DNA from: Clostridiales bacterium
Lineage (GTDB): Bacteria; Bacillota; Clostridia; Saccharofermentanales; Saccharofermentanaceae
Direction: 5' to 3'
NCBI GenBank assembly: GCA_017962145.1
Contig: JAGCVX010000036.1
Span: forward strand, 1-49,492
Length of the DNA: 49,492 nt
Part shown: in pieces, positions 47,349 to 49,492 of the stretch
Layout of the letters: each line of letters begins with the position of its first letter
Numbering within the stretch: the stretch's first letter is position 1
The notes under the pieces: generated by a model
Database searches by the model: none
Told to the model about the DNA's origin: nothing
What the model saw: the letters and a program-made list of their open reading frames with translations, nothing else
Made by a program: the position numbers and the translations under genes

Positions 47349-48644
47349 ATGGCATTTTGTACGAACTGTGGTAACAACAACAAAGACGGAATCAAGTTTT
47401 GTATCCATTGCGGAAGCCTTCTCCCGGAAACTCCGGCAGCCGCTCCTGCAGCACCGGTAACCCCGGCAGAAACTCCTGCTGCCGCAACACCTGCGTCGCC
47501 GTTTCCGACACCGGCATCTCCGGCTGACGCTTTCTCAAAGCCGGCAGATTTCTCTGCACCGGCTTCGTTTGGTGACGCGCCCGCATCGATGGCATTCCCG
47601 GATCCGACCATTCCGGTAGGCTCCGCCGCCCAGAACGCAGCAACAACTCCGGCCGCATCTCCGCTTGATGCCGCAGCTCCTGTAGCCACAGCCGCAGCCG
47701 GCGCCGCATTCGCAGCCCAGCCGTCCGCCGCTGCCCCGCAACCTGCACCGGCACCTGCTCCGCAGCCCGTACCGGCCCAGTCCGTCCCGTCCGCGATCCC
47801 GACATCCTCGGTACCGTCCCAGACGATCTCCGGCACAAACCCGTACGTACCCACATCCGGCGGCTACTCCCAGGCTCCGGTCTACGCAGCCCAGAGCATC
47901 CCGGCATATAACCAGCCGAAGAAAACATCCGGCTTTGCTATCGCAGGCTTCGTACTTTCTCTCGTATCCATCCTGTGCTGCGGTGCCACAGGCATCATCG
48001 CCCTGATCCTTTCCATCGTCGGCCTCATTATTGCGCTCAAAGGTGAGAAGAAGGGCAAGGGTTTTGCGATCGCAGGTATCATCATCTCCGTGATCCTCAC
48101 GGCCTTCTTCGTCATCGGATTCTTCTGCGGCGGAATCGAGTCTCTGACGGATTACCTCGAAGGTATCACTGACGAGTCCAAGGCAGCCAAAGCCGAAGAC
48201 CTCAAAGAAACCATCACCGGCCAGAACTGGGTCGTAGAAGACGAAGGTGCGTACCTCGTATTCGAATCCGGCAAGAAGTTCACCTACTACCGTAGTATCG
48301 ACGATCAGGACAACTACTACTACGAAGGAAAATATAAGCTCTTTGTAGGAAAAGAAGCGATCGAATACCTCACCAACGATCTCGAAGATTACGGCATCAC
48401 CGAAGAAGAAATCAAAGACATCATCCGCAAAAACGATTACTATACCGAGGACAATCTCATCCTCCTCGTTCTCATCAACGAGACCTGCATGATCGACGGC
48501 GAAGACACACTTCCGGAAGATACCGTGACCACACCGTATGTCGGTTTCTATGTCGAAGAGAAAGACTACTATGCACTCGACCTGACCAACATGAATGCCG
48601 CATCCTACGTCTGGTTCATCCCGGAATCGGAGTATGAAAAATGA
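47349..48644 (+). CDS. zinc-ribbon, Ala/Pro-rich linker, DUF4190-like membrane protein
   Basis: A 431-aa protein with an N-terminal zinc ribbon CTNC...CIHC (4-7, 18-21). A low-complexity Ala/Pro/Ser linker of about 160 residues follows (25-185). A two-helix DUF4190-type hairpin comes next (GFAIAGFVLSLVSILCCGATGIIALILSIVGLIIALKG, then GFAIAGIIISVILTAFFVIGFF). The C-terminal external domain is acidic and Tyr-rich, about 150 residues. The linker DNA is GC-rich and repetitive (GCAGC/CCGGC). The following GNAT gene overlaps its stop (ATGATGG), so they are coupled. Function unknown. Confidence 0.78.
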   Translation: MAFCTNCGNNNKDGIKFCIHCGSLLPETPAAAPAAPVTPAETPAAATPASPFPTPASPADAFSKPADFSAPASFGDAPASMAFPDPTIPVGSAAQNAATTPAASPLDAAAPVATAAAGAAFAAQPSAAAPQPAPAPAPQPVPAQSVPSAIPTSSVPSQTISGTNPYVPTSGGYSQAPVYAAQSIPAYNQPKKTSGFAIAGFVLSLVSILCCGATGIIALILSIVGLIIALKGEKKGKGFAIAGIIISVILTAFFVIGFFCGGIESLTDYLEGITDESKAAKAEDLKETITGQNWVVEDEGAYLVFESGKKFTYYRSIDDQDNYYYEGKYKLFVGKEAIEYLTNDLEDYGITEEEIKDIIRKNDYYTEDNLILLVLINETCMIDGEDTLPEDTVTTPYVGFYVEEKDYYALDLTNMNAASYVWFIPESEYEK

Positions 48645-49441
48645 TGGATAATTTTGTAGACGAAAGAGACGATAAGCTTCTCGAGTCCGACCGCTACACG
48701 TTTTGCGTCTTAAGCCGCATCATGAAAGGCGACACCGAGATCCTTCTGAGCGATCATGAGCGTCTGATTATGTGCTTTACCGGCCAGCCGTTCCCCGTTT
48801 GGATCTGGATCCCGCAGGACGCAACCGAAGACGACATGGAGCGCGCCTATCTTCTTGCGGAAGAGAAGGGCCTTCTTGACGGAAACCACAGCTTTAACAT
48901 CAAGTATGAGCTCGCCGAGTATTTCCAAAAGCGTGCCGCTTCTGCTCCAAATGCACTGTCGCTGAAGGTGGAGACGAACCTGTTTGCATACGATTGTCTC
49001 ACGCCCATTGCGCCGACGGAAAAAGCGGACGGTGGTCTTCACCAGTGCACGCCTGAAGATCTCGAGGATCTGACGAAGATCCTGGTCGAATTCCATAAGG
49101 AAACCGGCATCGATGAGCGCGATATAGAAAACTACCGCCTCGATGCTGCGCTATTTATCAGCACGGGAAGGATGTTCTTCTGGAAAGACGAAAACGGCAA
49201 CACCGTCGCAAGCTGCAAATACGCGCCGAGCGGCGACCTTGCTTCGCTCAACTGCGTCTTCACCTGGCCCGAATATAGAAGAAAGCACTACGCAGAAAAT
49301 CTTGTTTATAACGTGACATTGATCGCAAAAGAAGAGGGCTTCACCCCGATGCTTTATACCGATGCTGACTACGTTGCGTCAAATGCCTGCTACGAGAAGA
49401 TCGGTTATGTCCTTCGCGGCAAGCTCTGCACACTCGGCTGA
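48641..49441 (+). CDS. GNAT family acetyltransferase with N-terminal extension
   Basis: A 266-aa protein. The first 130 residues form an acidic N-terminal domain (DATEDDMERAYLLAEEKGLLDG...). The C-terminal half is GNAT/FR47-like: VASCKYAPSGDLASLNCVFTWPEYRRKHYAENLVYNVTLIAKEEGFTPMLYTDADYVASNACYEKIGYV. The CoA loop is RRKHYAE, lacking the usual glycines, so the CoA grip may differ. The start ATG 48641 overlaps the upstream TGA (ATGA); ATG 48644 is also possible. The GC-rich end (49442-49492) shows no gene. Confidence 0.8.
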   Translation: MMDNFVDERDDKLLESDRYTFCVLSRIMKGDTEILLSDHERLIMCFTGQPFPVWIWIPQDATEDDMERAYLLAEEKGLLDGNHSFNIKYELAEYFQKRAASAPNALSLKVETNLFAYDCLTPIAPTEKADGGLHQCTPEDLEDLTKILVEFHKETGIDERDIENYRLDAALFISTGRMFFWKDENGNTVASCKYAPSGDLASLNCVFTWPEYRRKHYAENLVYNVTLIAKEEGFTPMLYTDADYVASNACYEKIGYVLRGKLCTLG

Positions 49442-49492
49442 GCCCGACCCCGACGCCCGCGCCCGAACAACGGCGCGCCGCAAAACTCGCGC

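Overview
The window looks like chromosome of an anaerobic, low-to-mid GC Gram-positive bacterium of the Clostridia, probably a gut or rumen Oscillospiraceae/Saccharofermentans-like lineage. The signs are strong AGGAGG-type ribosome sites, TTGACA/TATAAT promoters, a class III (oxygen-sensitive) ribonucleotide reductase, radical-SAM enzymes, many Lys/Glu-rich lipoproteins and DUF families common in Clostridia. No tRNA, rRNA, CRISPR array, insertion sequence or phage module was seen. The organism assignment is inference from gene content only.

Layout. 1-4000 is an AT-richer block of unrelated accessory plus-strand genes: hypothetical proteins, a serine hydrolase, a frameshifted membrane protein, a zinc ribbon, a 2H phosphoesterase and a GNAT. 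It also holds several tail-like gene remnants. 3995-6867 holds YlmH/RqcP and a redox cassette: an OhrR-like MarR with its palindromic operator, a flavodoxin and a radical-SAM protein. 7007-9187 has two very small membrane proteins with terminators, a ketopantoate-reductase-like enzyme and a LURP-one-like protein. 9274-20680 is envelope-rich: membrane proteins, an XRE regulator, three acyltransferase-3 proteins (one a double fusion with an exported domain), a CDF metal transporter of the manganese type, a lipoprotein, a methyltransferase and two gene remnants. 20692-31236 is a dense run of small enzymes and hypothetical proteins: flavin reductase, AAC(3)-like, DUF4003, a GGDEF tail, zinc-ribbon membrane proteins and a tautomerase.

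31258-36422 is the clearest functional unit: nrdG, then two NrdR boxes, nrdD carrying a C-terminal glutaredoxin/NrdH-like domain, an atypical thioredoxin reductase and a PfkB kinase. The last three genes are almost contiguous. The arrangement suggests a ribonucleotide reductase that brings its own thiol reductant and is controlled by NrdR.

36406-49441 contains two large lipoproteins (one an orphan sugar-binding protein), a PD-(D/E)XK nuclease-like gene, a TetR-ABC exporter operon, a racemase-GNAT-DUF4298 triple fusion, a BirA-controlled bioY, an FMN reductase, a zinc-ribbon membrane protein and a GNAT. Two intergenic arrays, at 40273-40455 and 45667-45839, share an unusual grammar. Each has three tandem units of about 61-62 bp, and every unit has two direct boxes 12 bp apart followed by two inverted boxes 12 bp apart. 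The box sequences differ between the arrays. These arrays are the strongest candidate here for an undescribed element.
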